DNA of 64,000 nucleotides from Sphaerobacter thermophilus DSM 20745 (GCF_000024985.1 NC_013523.1:1612001-1676000), one strand, 5' to 3'. Counted from the stretch's first letter, positions 35,231 through 45,128 are shown. Translations and numbers: made by a program. Notes: generated from the sequence alone by a model not told the origin.

Positions 35231-35947
35231 TTACAGCCCCGAGCACTGGCCCTCCCGCTCGCCGTTCACGGTGTTACCGCCGCCAGTCGGTGGGGGCGTG
35301 TTCTCCTCACACTCGAGCTTGCCACCGACCGTGTTCCCGCTGATTTCCACGCCGCCCGTGTTCTCCTCGATCTCGATGCTACCGTCGACCACGCTGTTGT
35401 TGATGACGATCATCCCGGTGTTGTGTTCGAGGTGGATGTTGCCGTCGACACGCGCGTCGATCACCTGCACGCCGCCGCTCCGCTCGACATGGATGTTGCC
35501 ACCGACTGTCGTCCCATCGAGAAGATTCACCGCCGCAGCCCCCTCGGACAGTACGTTGCCTCCGATGCTGGACCCACGCGCGTGGAGTGTCGCGTCGCGG
35601 GCGAGGATGACGTCGGGGCCAACCCGGGCGTTGTCCAGCGTACAGGTCGCCCCGGCGGGCACGCGGACATCAGCGTCTGTCGAACCGCCGGATAGGTCGG
35701 CGCAGTAGTCCTCCCCACCGCCCGTGGCCGTCCCGGGGGTGGCTGTACCGCTGGCTGCGCTTGTCGGCGTCGTAGCAGTTGCGGCTTCCGTTGACGCGGT
35801 GGTGGCCGTCGCGGGTGCGCTGGTCGGGGTTGGAGTCACTCCCCCATCGTCGCCGTTGCCGCCCGCGTTGGGACCGGAGCAAGCAGCCAGCACGACAGCA
35901 GCGATCACCAACACGACGGCGCGAGACGTGACCCATGACCTCACCAT
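35231..35947 (-). CDS. Secreted lipoprotein with beta-helix-like repeats
   Basis: 238 residues. Signal peptide and lipobox VLAAC, then a long Thr/Ala/Pro linker. From residue ~90 onward about six imperfect repeats of ~21 residues, each with G-x-I-x-x-E/H-x-N-x-G and V-x-G turns (GNIHLEHNTGMIVINNSVVD, GSIEIEENTGGVEISGNTV). This pattern suggests a right-handed parallel beta-helix displayed outside the membrane. Function unknown. Confidence 0.75.
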   Translation of the reverse strand: MVRSWVTSRAVVLVIAAVVLAACSGPNAGGNGDDGGVTPTPTSAPATATTASTEAATATTPTSAASGTATPGTATGGGEDYCADLSGGSTDADVRVPAGATCTLDNARVGPDVILARDATLHARGSSIGGNVLSEGAAAVNLLDGTTVGGNIHVERSGGVQVIDARVDGNIHLEHNTGMIVINNSVVDGSIEIEENTGGVEISGNTVGGKLECEENTPPPTGGGNTVNGEREGQCSGL

Positions 35948-36372
35948 CGTGGAGTCCTCCTCACACGGGCGCGGGGTGCGGAGCGGTCAGGGACCCCTCG
36001 CGCGCCGCCGACGGCAGCCTTGGCATCCTGCCACTTCCGGCTCTCCGCTCTGCCCGGAGGCTCCAGGGGTCCACCTGCCCTCCGAAACCTCAGTGGTAGA
36101 GCCGGCAGTGCAACGCGGAACACCTGGCAGTCGTCGCAGAATTGCGACCAACGGGGCCGACCCAGAGGTATCCAGGAATCTCGCTCCTAGCCCCGCCGGG
36201 CCCGAGGCGCCGCGGCTCTTGCCCCTGTGCCGCTCGTGTGTTGTCATTCGCCCAGTCCACGGGGCCCGGCGCTGCCGGGGAGCGTCTTCTAGGTAGGCAT
36301 CCGACCCTCCCGGCATGCGCGGCCCATGCGTGGCAGGCGACCAACGATTGACCTGAAGACGGAGGCGATTCG
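35948..36372. other. Intergenic region
   Basis: 425 bases between the divergent lipoprotein and amidohydrolase genes. GACGGAGGCG near 36360 is the ribosome-binding site of the latter. No clear promoter pair, RNA element or gene recognised. Confidence 0.35.
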
Positions 36373-38034
36373 ATGCAGACTGGCGATCAGCACGCTGGTA
36401 TGGGTGCGCCCCACTCTGACCGATCCACCGGCGGCGATGTCGTGCTCGTCAACGGCCACGTCATGACCGGCTCGGGTTCGCCGAGTGCCGCCACGGCCGT
36501 GGCGGTCCGTGGTGGGCGCATCGTCGCGGTCGGCCAGGATGCCGACGTCCGCGAGTGGATGGGCCGGGGCGTCGAGGTGATCGACCTCCGCGGCCGCACG
36601 ATCACCCCGGGCTTCAACGACGCCCACTGTCACCCGATGTACCTCGGCTTCGGGCTCCAGCAGGTGGACGCGGCCACCCCGCCGAACCGGTCGATCGCGG
36701 ACATCGTCGCGCGAGTGGCTGAGCGGGTGCGGTCGGTCCCGCCGGGCACCTGGGTGCGCGCCCGCGGCTACGATCAGGCCCGATTGGCGGAACAGCGCCA
36801 CCCCACCCGGCACGACCTCGACCCGGTGTCACCCGAGCACCCGGTCCTCGTCGTCCGCGCCTGCGGGCATATCGGCGTGGCCAACAGCCGGGCGCTGGCC
36901 CTGGCCGGCATCGACCGCAACACGCCGGACCCGGAGGGCGGCACGATCGACCGCGACGCCCACGGTGAGCCGACCGGTGTCGTGCGTGAGGCGGCCCTGA
37001 CTCTGGTGCAGCAGGCGATCGGGGCCCCGACCCGTGAGCAGATCGCCGACGCCCTGCGCGCGGCCGGGCGCCAGTTCCTCTCCGAGGGCATCACCAGCGT
37101 GGCCGAGGCCGGCATCCGCACCAGTGACGAGATGGGCGCCTACCTCGACCTGGCCCAGGCCGGCGAATTGCCGGTGCGGACGTATCTCATGATGATGATC
37201 GACGAGACGCTCGGCCCGCTGTCCGACCTTGGGCTGCGCACCGGCTTTGGCGACGCGTGGCTCCGGATCGGTCCGGCCAAGATCTTCCTCGACGGGAGCA
37301 TCGGCGGGCGCACCGCCCGCATGTCCCAGCCCTACGAGGGGGAGGACGACAACATCGGCCTCTGGATGCAGGACCCGCAGGTGATGAAGGAGAAGATCAA
37401 GGCGGCGCACCGGGCCGGCTTCCAGTGTTGCGCCCATGCCATCGGCGACGCCGCCATCGAACTGCTCGTCATGGCGTTTGAAGAGGCGCTGGCGGAGCAA
37501 CCCCGCCCCAACCACCGCCATCGCATCGAGCACAGCAGCATCCTGCGGCCGGACCTGATCGACCGCATCCAGCGACTTGGGGCGATCCCGGTGCCTGGCA
37601 CGACCTTCCTCTGGGCGTTCCACAAGGCCTACGTCCAGAACCTCGGCATGGACCGCATCCGCTACGCGTACGCCATGCGCACCTTCTTCGACCGTGGCAT
37701 CATCGCGCCCGCCAGCAGCGACGCGCCGGTGGACCCGACCAATCCGATGATCGGGATCCAGACCATGGTCACCCGCCGCAGCGAGGAAGGGGTCGAGATC
37801 TGGCCGGAGGAGCGCATCACGCTGGAGGAAGCGATCCGCGCCTACACCTACAACGGCGCCTACGCCTCGTTTGAGGAGGACATCAAGGGGACCATCGAGG
37901 TCGGGAAGCTCGCGGACCTGGCCGTCCTCGAAACCGACCTTCGCACGGTCCCTCCCGAAAACCTGGCTCAGGTGCGGGTCGACCTCACCATCGTCGAGGG
38001 TCGCATCGTCTACGACCGCGGCGCCGCGGTCTGA
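36373..38034 (+). CDS. Amidohydrolase (YtcJ-like, amidohydrolase_3 family)
   Basis: 553 residues. N-terminal metal motif FNDAHCHPMYLGFG, a central GPAKIFLDGSIGGRTARM, histidine-bearing CAHAIGDAAIELLV, HRIEHSSIL and the aspartate in ASSDAPVDPTNP: the metal-dependent hydrolase barrel of the YtcJ type. Substrate unknown; amides, carbamates and related imides are typical. A closely similar paralogue lies at 45449-47044 (compare VRTYLMMMIDETL and VRVYLMMIIDNTL). Confidence 0.9.
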   Translation: MQTGDQHAGMGAPHSDRSTGGDVVLVNGHVMTGSGSPSAATAVAVRGGRIVAVGQDADVREWMGRGVEVIDLRGRTITPGFNDAHCHPMYLGFGLQQVDAATPPNRSIADIVARVAERVRSVPPGTWVRARGYDQARLAEQRHPTRHDLDPVSPEHPVLVVRACGHIGVANSRALALAGIDRNTPDPEGGTIDRDAHGEPTGVVREAALTLVQQAIGAPTREQIADALRAAGRQFLSEGITSVAEAGIRTSDEMGAYLDLAQAGELPVRTYLMMMIDETLGPLSDLGLRTGFGDAWLRIGPAKIFLDGSIGGRTARMSQPYEGEDDNIGLWMQDPQVMKEKIKAAHRAGFQCCAHAIGDAAIELLVMAFEEALAEQPRPNHRHRIEHSSILRPDLIDRIQRLGAIPVPGTTFLWAFHKAYVQNLGMDRIRYAYAMRTFFDRGIIAPASSDAPVDPTNPMIGIQTMVTRRSEEGVEIWPEERITLEEAIRAYTYNGAYASFEEDIKGTIEVGKLADLAVLETDLRTVPPENLAQVRVDLTIVEGRIVYDRGAAV

Positions 38035-38055
38035 GCGGCCGGAGGGTTCGTTACC

Positions 38056-38129
38056 AGGAGCGCCGGCACCTTGCCGGCCCCCGTGCTCGCTGAGCAGCAC
38101 ACAGGGGCCGGCGAGATGCCGGCGCTCCT
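38056..38129. repeat. Palindromic GGAGCGCCGGC repeat, left copy
   Basis: AGGAGCGCCGGCA (38056-38068) and TGCCGGCGCTCCT (38117-38129) are exact complements, with inner GCCGGCCCC/GGGGCCGGC arms. It separates the convergent amidohydrolase and MFS genes and could act as a bidirectional terminator. Confidence 0.75.
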
Positions 38130-39396
38130 AACACGGCTCACCCTCCTTCGCCACTTCCTCCGGCGGCTTTACGCGGGAGAACATCGCGAGCAGCAGCAGG
38201 TCGTACACACCCTTCAGCACCCCGGCGATCAAGAGCGGCCAGCCGAATGTGGAAAGGCTCAGCAGGTACCCGGCCAGGAACGGGCTCCCGGCCGAGGCCA
38301 GGCTGCGGGGCACAGACGTAACGCTGGCCGCGGCCGGTCGCTCCGCGGGCGTCACGACCGCCATCACGTACGAATTCCGCGCGGGGACGTCCATGTGGGA
38401 CAGCAGGCTCCGCAGCAGCAGGAACAGTACGGCCAGCGGCAGGTTCGGCATGAACGGCACCAGCGCCAGGAACACGTTCGCCGGCAGGTGGGTGAACACC
38501 ATCGTCTTGACCAGACCGATCCGCTCGGCGAGCCACGCCGAGACCAGGTAGGACAGCGAGGCCAGGACGCCGGTCCAGAAAAAGATCGCCCCGGCAGTCG
38601 CGGCCGACAGGCCGAACCGCTCGAAGAGCCAGAGCGCCAGCAGCGACTGGACGACGAATCCGCCACCGAACGAGTCAAGGCTGAACAGGGCGGCCAGCCG
38701 GAGCACGGTCTTCCTTGACTCCCGCAGCGGCGAGTGCGTCACGCCGGGTGGCGCCTCGACGCCGGGCGACAGCCGCCGGTAGAGCATCAGGGCCACGAGC
38801 GCCAAGAGCGCGTAGAGCAGGAACATCCCTTCCAGCGCGTGCAGGAAGCCGAGTCCGGTCTGGTCCGAAACCACTCCCGGCAGCCCCGCAGCCAGCGCGC
38901 CGACCGCCCCGACGAGTGAGGCGACGAGGCTGTAGCGGGCGAAGAGTGCGGTGCGCTGCCGGTTGCTGACCGTCTGGGGCAGCAGCGACTGCTCCAGCGG
39001 GAGGAACACGCTCACGTCGCCCGCAGACGGGTTGAGCGTGCCCACGAAGGCAATGAGGAGCAGCGGCCAGAAGTCGTGCACGAACGCGAACGCCACCCCG
39101 GTCGCCGCCATGACCAGGGTGCCCGCCATCAGGAGCGGGCGCCGCCGCAGGCGGTAGCTCACGAACCCGACGAGCAGTGTCGAGATGGCCGACCCCACCA
39201 GCGTCGCCGTGGTCAGAGCACCGATGCGGACCGCTGAGAACCCCAGTTCGCCCAGGTAGAGGGGCAGGAGCACGCTGACGAAGCCGTCGCCGAAGGCCCT
39301 CACGCCCCGCGCCGCGATCAGCAGCGCCGCATCCTGCGTCGCGTCCGCCGGTAGGAATCGCACTCGCGAACCCTGCGCCGCCTGCCCGACCCTCAT
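38128..39396 (-). CDS. MFS transporter
   Basis: 422 residues with about twelve hydrophobic segments. LSYRLRRRPLLMAGT-like cytoplasmic loop after the second/third helix and a long central loop (RRLSPGVEAPPGVTHSPLR) between two six-helix halves are typical of major facilitator proteins. Substrate unknown. It lies between two copies of a GGAGCGCCGGC palindrome. Confidence 0.88.
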   Translation of the reverse strand: MRVGQAAQGSRVRFLPADATQDAALLIAARGVRAFGDGFVSVLLPLYLGELGFSAVRIGALTTATLVGSAISTLLVGFVSYRLRRRPLLMAGTLVMAATGVAFAFVHDFWPLLLIAFVGTLNPSAGDVSVFLPLEQSLLPQTVSNRQRTALFARYSLVASLVGAVGALAAGLPGVVSDQTGLGFLHALEGMFLLYALLALVALMLYRRLSPGVEAPPGVTHSPLRESRKTVLRLAALFSLDSFGGGFVVQSLLALWLFERFGLSAATAGAIFFWTGVLASLSYLVSAWLAERIGLVKTMVFTHLPANVFLALVPFMPNLPLAVLFLLLRSLLSHMDVPARNSYVMAVVTPAERPAAASVTSVPRSLASAGSPFLAGYLLSLSTFGWPLLIAGVLKGVYDLLLLAMFSRVKPPEEVAKEGEPC

Positions 39397-39444
39397 CGTC
39401 CGCTACCCCGCGACAATCTCCACGGCTCCGACTGCGGTTATGTG

Positions 39445-39487
39445 TTGCACCGACTGGCCCGGTGCAAGCCAGGAGCGCCGGCGCTCC
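39445..39487. repeat. Palindromic GGAGCGCCGGC repeat, right copy
   Basis: TTGCACCG and CGGTGCAA (39445-39467) form one hairpin, followed by the perfect 16-bp palindrome GGAGCGCCGGCGCTCC (39472-39487). The latter matches the arms of the repeat at 38056-38129 at the other end of the MFS gene. Confidence 0.7.
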
Positions 39488-39523
39488 GTGCACCGCGAGC
39501 AAGTCTTCTTATTCAAACGATTC

Positions 39524-40513
39524 CTAGTCCGCCGCCCGCTCCTCCAGGGCGTTGGCCCCGAGCAACTCAATCAAGCGGGAGCGGCAGCGGGCGACGTGCA
39601 GGACAAACCGCCGGTCGCCGATGAGGGGGCGCAGGATCGCATCGGGAGCGGGGATCGGTCCCTGAGCGACCAGCGCAACATCTCGGTCGTAGACTCGGTC
39701 GATGAAGCGGACGAAGCGCAGGGCGTGGTCGACGTCGTCCAGCACGTCGACGCGGTCAACCTCGATCGTGTCGACCTGATCCAGCCAGGCGGCGTCGTAC
39801 ATCGGGTGGGTGGCGATCAGGAACTGGAGGAGCTGTTCCCAGGTGACACGGAGACAACGCGGCTCGCCACCTCGACGCCCCCGTTGTCGGTTCCCCAAGG
39901 TGAGCCGCCGGTCGACGCCGTCCACCCGCAGGATAGTGAAGGCGCTCGCGATCTCCCCCACTTCTCTCCGGAAGTCGTCGCCCGTCAGCGCACTGTTTGA
40001 GCTGCCCAGGGGGTCGGCGTTGGCAGTGGCGATGATGCGCGGGGACCCGGCCAGCATGGCGCGCAGGAGGGACACGAGCAGCATGATGTTCGCCGGGTCG
40101 CGCAGGTCGATTTCGTCGATGCAGACCAGGCGCTGGTTGGCCAGGAGGCGGCTGAGCCCCGACATACCCAGCGTGCCGGCGGCCGCCGAGAGCTCATCGA
40201 AGGTGACGAACAGGCGCGGCTCGGACGCGGAGTTGAACGCCGCGGCCATCAGGTGCGTCTTGCCCACACCAGGCGGGCCGTCCAGGTAGAGACCGCGCGG
40301 CGTGGAGTCCGGAGCACGGCGGAACAGCCGCCGACGGGGCGGCTCCGGGTCAAGCATGGCGCGGACCCGCGTGAGCGCTTCCGCCTGTCCGGGGTATGCC
40401 GGGTCAGGGCGGTAGTCATCGAGCGACGCCGCGAAGCGCGCCGGCAGCCGGAACTGTGGCCCGCGCACCGCGGCGACGTGCGCTCGTAACTCCGCCAGGC
40501 TCACCTCGGGCAC
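39524..40513 (-). CDS. zapE: ZapE/AFG1-family ATPase
   Basis: 329 residues, GTG start at 40513. Walker A GPPGVGKTHLMAA, Walker B RLVCIDEIDL and sensor IIATANADP. The N-terminal region with PRGLYLDGPPGVGKTH is the AFG1/ZapE pattern. ZapE interacts with the division ring; homologues act in protein quality control. Upstream PfpI-family gene is in the same direction 40 bases away. Confidence 0.85.
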   Translation of the reverse strand: MPEVSLAELRAHVAAVRGPQFRLPARFAASLDDYRPDPAYPGQAEALTRVRAMLDPEPPRRRLFRRAPDSTPRGLYLDGPPGVGKTHLMAAAFNSASEPRLFVTFDELSAAAGTLGMSGLSRLLANQRLVCIDEIDLRDPANIMLLVSLLRAMLAGSPRIIATANADPLGSSNSALTGDDFRREVGEIASAFTILRVDGVDRRLTLGNRQRGRRGGEPRCLRVTWEQLLQFLIATHPMYDAAWLDQVDTIEVDRVDVLDDVDHALRFVRFIDRVYDRDVALVAQGPIPAPDAILRPLIGDRRFVLHVARCRSRLIELLGANALEERAAD

Positions 40514-40553
40514 GCGGCCCCCCGTGGCTCAGCGTCGGTTGCCACGACCTGAT

Positions 40554-41090
40554 CTACCGCTCGCTCGCGACCGCGGCGAGGTGCCGCGTGATCGCCTCGT
40601 TGAACTGCGGCAGGTCGGAGGGGATGCGCGAGGTAATGAGGTTGCCGTCCTCCACCAGCGCCTGGTCAACGTAGGTCGCACCGGCGTTCTTGACATCGTC
40701 GCGGATGCCGGCCACGCAGGTGACGGTCCGACCCCGCAGGACGTCGGCGGAGATCAGGAGCTGCGGCCCGTGGCAGATCGCCGCCACCGGCTTGCCCGAC
40801 TCAACGAATGCGCGGGCGAACGCCACCGGCGCCTCGTGAATGCGCAGGCGCTCCGGGGAACCCCCGCCCGGGATCACCAGCGCGTCGAACTGATCGACGC
40901 TCACCTCGTCGAAGGTCGCATCGACCTCAAGGGTCGCGCCCTTCTTGCCCTCGACCGTCCCGCGCTGGAGGCCGATGACCGTCACCTTCGCACCCTGGCT
41001 TTCCAGGTGCTGCTTCGGCTCGATCGCCTCGGAGTCCTCAAAGCCGGCCGCGACCACCATTGCTACTCGCTTGCCATCGAGCGTGCTCAT
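40554..41090 (-). CDS. DJ-1/PfpI family protein
   Basis: 178 residues, ATG after AAAGGAGGATCTATCG. Glutamate in GFEDSE and nucleophilic cysteine in AAICHGPQLLI match the PfpI protease/deglycase active site. TVTCVAGIRDDVKNAGA is a further family segment. Likely repairs glycated or damaged proteins or acts in stress response. Confidence 0.92.
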   Translation of the reverse strand: MSTLDGKRVAMVVAAGFEDSEAIEPKQHLESQGAKVTVIGLQRGTVEGKKGATLEVDATFDEVSVDQFDALVIPGGGSPERLRIHEAPVAFARAFVESGKPVAAICHGPQLLISADVLRGRTVTCVAGIRDDVKNAGATYVDQALVEDGNLITSRIPSDLPQFNEAITRHLAAVASER

Positions 41091-41288
41091 CGATAGATCC
41101 TCCTTTGGTTGCTACGTCGCACCGGGCCGCGCCGTCGCGCAGCCACCTCCCAGCATAGCAGAGGCGACGGACAGGGTAACTAGCTGCACCCGGCGTGCCG
41201 GCATACCGTCGCACCATTGAGGGCACCCGGGGGAGGCCACCCACTGGCCAACCCGACCCGACAACAGTCGCCTCTGCGTACTTGTGAA

Positions 41289-41320
41289 CACGCCCACCCC
41301 CTGGCACGGGGATGGGCGTG
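41289..41320 (-). terminator. Hairpin after the dipeptide-type importer operon
   Basis: CACGCCCA (41289-41296) pairs with TGGGCGTG (41313-41320), with inner CCCC/GGGG. It is about 50 bases beyond the stop codon of the binding protein gene. No T-run. Confidence 0.5.
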
Positions 41321-41368
41321 CGCACAGCAGTGCCGTTCTCGGTCAACCCAACGGCAGAAGCCGCGGCC

Positions 41369-43096
41369 TTACTTGTCGAGCCACGTCTCGCGCAGGTAGA
41401 TGCGCGAGAGCGACGGAATCGCCTTGTATCCCTTCACGTAGGTCTGGGACGGCAGGTACTGGTAGTAGCAGTAGTAGGCCAGCACCGGCACCAGCTCGTC
41501 CGCCAGCAGCTTCTGGACCTCGTCGTAGATCTTCTTACGCTCCGCCTGATCCGTCTCGGCGCGGCCGCGGTCGAGCAGCTCATCGACACGGGCATCAGCG
41601 AGTCCCGAGGCGTTGTTGAGCGACTGGCTGTGGAAGAAGTTGTAGGTGTAGCCGTCCGGGTCCGGCTGGAACGTGTAGATGATGTTCAGCAGGTCGAAGT
41701 CGCGGGTCTGGTTGATCGTGTTCAGCAGGTTGCCCCACTCCACCTGCTGGATCTCGACGTTGATTCCCAGAGGCCGGAGCTGGCTCTGCAGCACCTGCGC
41801 GTTAGACACGTCGAACTGGTACTGCGGCGAGACGGTCAGCGTGACGTTGAAGCCATCCGGATAACCCGCCTCGGCGAGCAACTGCTTGGCCTTCTCGATG
41901 TCCTGCTTGTAGCTCGCGTACTCCGAGACGGGCAGCGCCCAGTTCTTCTCGGCCGCCGGGATGACACCGGAGATCTCGCCGTCACCGAACACCGCCGTGT
42001 CGAGGAACTGCTGGCGATCGATCGCGTACGAGAGTGCCTGCCGCACCCGTGGGTCGTTCAGCGGCTCGCGGCGGCAGTTGATGAAGGTGAGGGTGTACGA
42101 GGTGCTCAGCCCCTTGTACATCTGGTACCCCTCACCCTCCAGCAGGTCGGCGTTGGTCTTATCGAACAAGCGGGTCATGTCGATCTGCTGGGCCCGGATC
42201 GCCGCCATTCGGGACGCCTCGTCCGTGGTGATCTGGAGCACGAGCTCGTCCACCAGCGGCACATCCCCGCGCCAGTGGTCGGCGAAGCGGGTGAAGTTCC
42301 CCTGCTGGTTCGTGATGTACTCCTGCAACTGGAACGGACCGGTGCCCATGGCGACGGCCGTCAGGTCGTTGTTGTTCGCCTCGGTGAACGCCTTGGACAC
42401 GATGGCGGCACCCGGCATCGCCATGAACCCGATCAACGGGGCGAACGGGTTCTTCAGGTAGACGACCAGCGTGCTGTCGTCCTTCGCCTCCAGGCCGTCG
42501 ATCTGGTTGAACCACACACCACGCGTGCTCTTGACCTCGGGGTCGATCATCCGCTCATAGGAGAAGATGACGTCCTCGACGGTCAGCGGCGAGCCGTCCT
42601 GGAACTTGCCCCCCTGCCGGATCTTGAACTCGTACGTCTTCTCATCGATGACGTCGAACGACTCGGCCAGCGAGGGAACCACCTGCAGGTCCGGCGTGAA
42701 GTGGAACAGCGTGTCGTAGATGTGCTCGTAGAACATCTGCGACGAGAAGGCGGTAGCCAGGTGCGGGTCCAGGCCCACCGGGGCCGTGTCGATGGCGAAC
42801 GTCAGCCGGCCGCCCCGCTTGACCTCACCGCTGGACTCTTCCGTCGAGCCGCCCCCGGCGTCCGGCGTGCCGCTGGGCGCCTCAGTGGCACTGCTCCCGC
42901 CGCTCGACTGGCCACCGCCAGAACCGCCCTGTTGCGGCGGTGGGGTCGGCTCGGAACCGCAGGCCGCGATGAACGCGCTAATAGCCGCCAGGCCGACCCC
43001 GCCACCGGTCAGCCGAGCAAACTGGCGCCGGCTGATCCGGCCCTCCTTGCGGAGCCGGACGAGCTGGTCGAGCAATGCTGTCGTACGGTCTTCCAC
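41369..43096 (-). CDS. Peptide/nickel-type (family 5) ABC transporter substrate-binding lipoprotein
   Basis: 575 residues from GTG at 43096, preceded by GGAGGAGATG. Twin-arginine-like RISRRQFARL, then a hydrophobic stretch ending in lipobox FIAAC. The mature part is family 5: RGGRLTFAIDTAPVGLDPHL, DGSPLTVEDVIFSYERM, NCRREPLNDPRVRQALSYAI. It delivers a peptide or other ligand to the two permeases upstream in the same operon. No ATPase gene is adjacent. Confidence 0.92.
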   Translation of the reverse strand: MEDRTTALLDQLVRLRKEGRISRRQFARLTGGGVGLAAISAFIAACGSEPTPPPQQGGSGGGQSSGGSSATEAPSGTPDAGGGSTEESSGEVKRGGRLTFAIDTAPVGLDPHLATAFSSQMFYEHIYDTLFHFTPDLQVVPSLAESFDVIDEKTYEFKIRQGGKFQDGSPLTVEDVIFSYERMIDPEVKSTRGVWFNQIDGLEAKDDSTLVVYLKNPFAPLIGFMAMPGAAIVSKAFTEANNNDLTAVAMGTGPFQLQEYITNQQGNFTRFADHWRGDVPLVDELVLQITTDEASRMAAIRAQQIDMTRLFDKTNADLLEGEGYQMYKGLSTSYTLTFINCRREPLNDPRVRQALSYAIDRQQFLDTAVFGDGEISGVIPAAEKNWALPVSEYASYKQDIEKAKQLLAEAGYPDGFNVTLTVSPQYQFDVSNAQVLQSQLRPLGINVEIQQVEWGNLLNTINQTRDFDLLNIIYTFQPDPDGYTYNFFHSQSLNNASGLADARVDELLDRGRAETDQAERKKIYDEVQKLLADELVPVLAYYCYYQYLPSQTYVKGYKAIPSLSRIYLRETWLDK

Positions 43097-43199
43097 CGAA
43101 TCATCTCCTCCACGGGTGACTTCGATACCACTTCGCGGCAAGGTCGTCCATCACTCCTCGCCGCGCCCGGCGCTGACGCGCCTGGTGCCCACGTTTGGA

Positions 43200-44111
43200 T
43201 CAACGGACGGTCCGCGGGTCGAGCACGTCCCGCAGCCAGTCCCCCAACAGGTTGAACCCCAGGACCGCGATCATGATGGCGAGCCCGGGGAAGATCGCCG
43301 TCCACGGCGCGATCTCGACGAAGCGCCGGCCGCCGCTGAGCATCGCGCCCCAGGAGGGCGTCGGCGGCTGCGCGCCGAGGCCCAGGAAGGAGAGCGCTGC
43401 CTCGGACAGGATCGCGAACGAGAGCGCGATCGTCGTCTGGACAATCAACGGCGCCGTCACGTTCGGCAGAATGTGCCGGAAGAGCGTGCGCAGCGGGCGA
43501 GCCCCGATCACCCGGCTCGCCTCGACGTACTCGTTGTGCTTTGCCGAGAGGACCGGGCCGCGCACGATGCGCGCGAAGGAAGGCATGTAGACGATGCCGA
43601 TCGCGATCATGACGTTGTGCAGCGCGGGCCCGAGTACCGCCAGCAGCGCCAGAGCCAGAAGGATGTCCGGGAAGGCGAAGACAATGTCGAGGATCCGGCT
43701 GATGACGGCGTCGACCCATCCCTCGGCGTAACCCGCGACAAGGCCGAGCACCCCGCCCACGACCAGTGCGATCGCGACCGCGATCAGGCCCACCTGGAGC
43801 GAGACGCGCGCGCCGTAGATCACCCGGCTCATCACGTCGCGCCCGAACTCGTCGGTGCCGAACGGGAAATAGAAGCTCGGCCCGTAGAGACGATACACGG
43901 ACTGCTCGTACGGGTCGTGCGGCGAGATGAGCGGCGCGACGAGCGCCATGAGCAGCACCAGGGCCACCAGGACCAGCCCGACCTTCCCGCTGGTGCTGCG
44001 CGCCAGGTGGCGTCGCGCCCGCGCCCAGACGCTGCGCGAGCGGACACGGTCCTGCGCCCCGAGGGCTGTTACCCCCTTCTGCAGCGTCATCGACTGCCGC
44101 ACTTCACTCAT
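43200..44111 (-). CDS. DppC-like ABC transporter permease
   Basis: 303 residues, ATG at 44111. Five to six membrane helices; FPFGTDEFGRDVMSRVIYGAR and EYVEASRVIGARPLRTLFRHILPN (EAA-type loop) are DppC/OppC hallmarks. Follows the DppB-like gene. Confidence 0.93.
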   Translation of the reverse strand: MSEVRQSMTLQKGVTALGAQDRVRSRSVWARARRHLARSTSGKVGLVLVALVLLMALVAPLISPHDPYEQSVYRLYGPSFYFPFGTDEFGRDVMSRVIYGARVSLQVGLIAVAIALVVGGVLGLVAGYAEGWVDAVISRILDIVFAFPDILLALALLAVLGPALHNVMIAIGIVYMPSFARIVRGPVLSAKHNEYVEASRVIGARPLRTLFRHILPNVTAPLIVQTTIALSFAILSEAALSFLGLGAQPPTPSWGAMLSGGRRFVEIAPWTAIFPGLAIMIAVLGFNLLGDWLRDVLDPRTVR

Positions 44112-44180
44112 TGCTCCACCTCGCCTCGCGCGCCCCATCCCCAAGCGGTCGCATCGTTGCGCCCCGACCCGAACGGACGA

Positions 44181-45128
44181 TCATGAGTATCGAATGCGGG
44201 GGTCAATGAAGGCATAGAGAAGATCGACCAGCAGGTTGATCACGACGAACGCGAACGTCGTGAAGAGCACGACCCCCTGGATCATCGTGTAGTCGCGCTG
44301 CTGGATCGCGTCGATCGCCAGCCGGCCGATGCCCGGTAGGTTGAACACCTGCTCGATGATGATCGCCCCGCCGAGCAGCCTCCCAATCTGGATACCCACC
44401 ACGGTCACGACCGGAATCATCGCATTCTTCATGGCGTGGCGCAGGATCACCTGGCGCTCCGCCACCCCCTTGGCGCGTGCCGTGTTGATGTACTCGCGGT
44501 TCAGCACTTCCAGCAGGGACGAGCGGGTCATGCGCATGGTGATCGCGGCCAGCGCCGCGCCGAGGGCGATCCCCGGCAGAATGAAGATCTGGATGTTACG
44601 CCACGGATCGTCGGTGAAGGACACGTACGTCGCCGCGGGGAACCAGCCGAGATAGCGGGAGGTCACCAGGATCAGCAGCGTCCCCAGCCAGAAGTTCGGG
44701 ACCGACAGTCCGAGCAGGCCCAGTGTCTGAACCCCGGCCTCGGTTCGGGTTCCCGTCTTGAGCGCGGCGATGATGCCCGCCGGGATGGCGATGAGCAGGG
44801 CGAAGACGACCGAGAAGGCAGCAAGCTCGATGGTGGTGGGGAGTCGCCCGAGAATCTCGTCCAATACCGGCTTCCCGGTGCGCATTGAATGCCCCAGGTC
44901 GCCGCGAACCACGTCACCGGCCCAGAGCAGGTACTGCTTGTACAGCGGCTGGTCGAGCCCGAACAGCCGTCGCAACTCGTCCGCCCGCTCACCACCGGCC
45001 ACCTCTGTTCCGAGGATCATGTCCACGACGTCGCCGGGGATCAGGCGGATGAGCGCGAATGTGACGATCGAGATGCCCAGCAACACCGGAATCAGTGCCA
45101 CTAACCGCCGGAGCACGTACCGCAGCAT
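44181..45128 (-). CDS. DppB-like ABC transporter permease
   Basis: 315 residues from ATG at 45128; GTG at 45134 is an alternative. LRYVLRRLVALIPVLLGIS and the downstream FALIRLIPGD give the typical DppB/OppB N-terminus; NREYINTARAKGVAERQVIL is the EAA-type loop. First gene of the permease-permease-binding protein operon. Confidence 0.93.
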   Translation of the reverse strand: MLRYVLRRLVALIPVLLGISIVTFALIRLIPGDVVDMILGTEVAGGERADELRRLFGLDQPLYKQYLLWAGDVVRGDLGHSMRTGKPVLDEILGRLPTTIELAAFSVVFALLIAIPAGIIAALKTGTRTEAGVQTLGLLGLSVPNFWLGTLLILVTSRYLGWFPAATYVSFTDDPWRNIQIFILPGIALGAALAAITMRMTRSSLLEVLNREYINTARAKGVAERQVILRHAMKNAMIPVVTVVGIQIGRLLGGAIIIEQVFNLPGIGRLAIDAIQQRDYTMIQGVVLFTTFAFVVINLLVDLLYAFIDPRIRYS

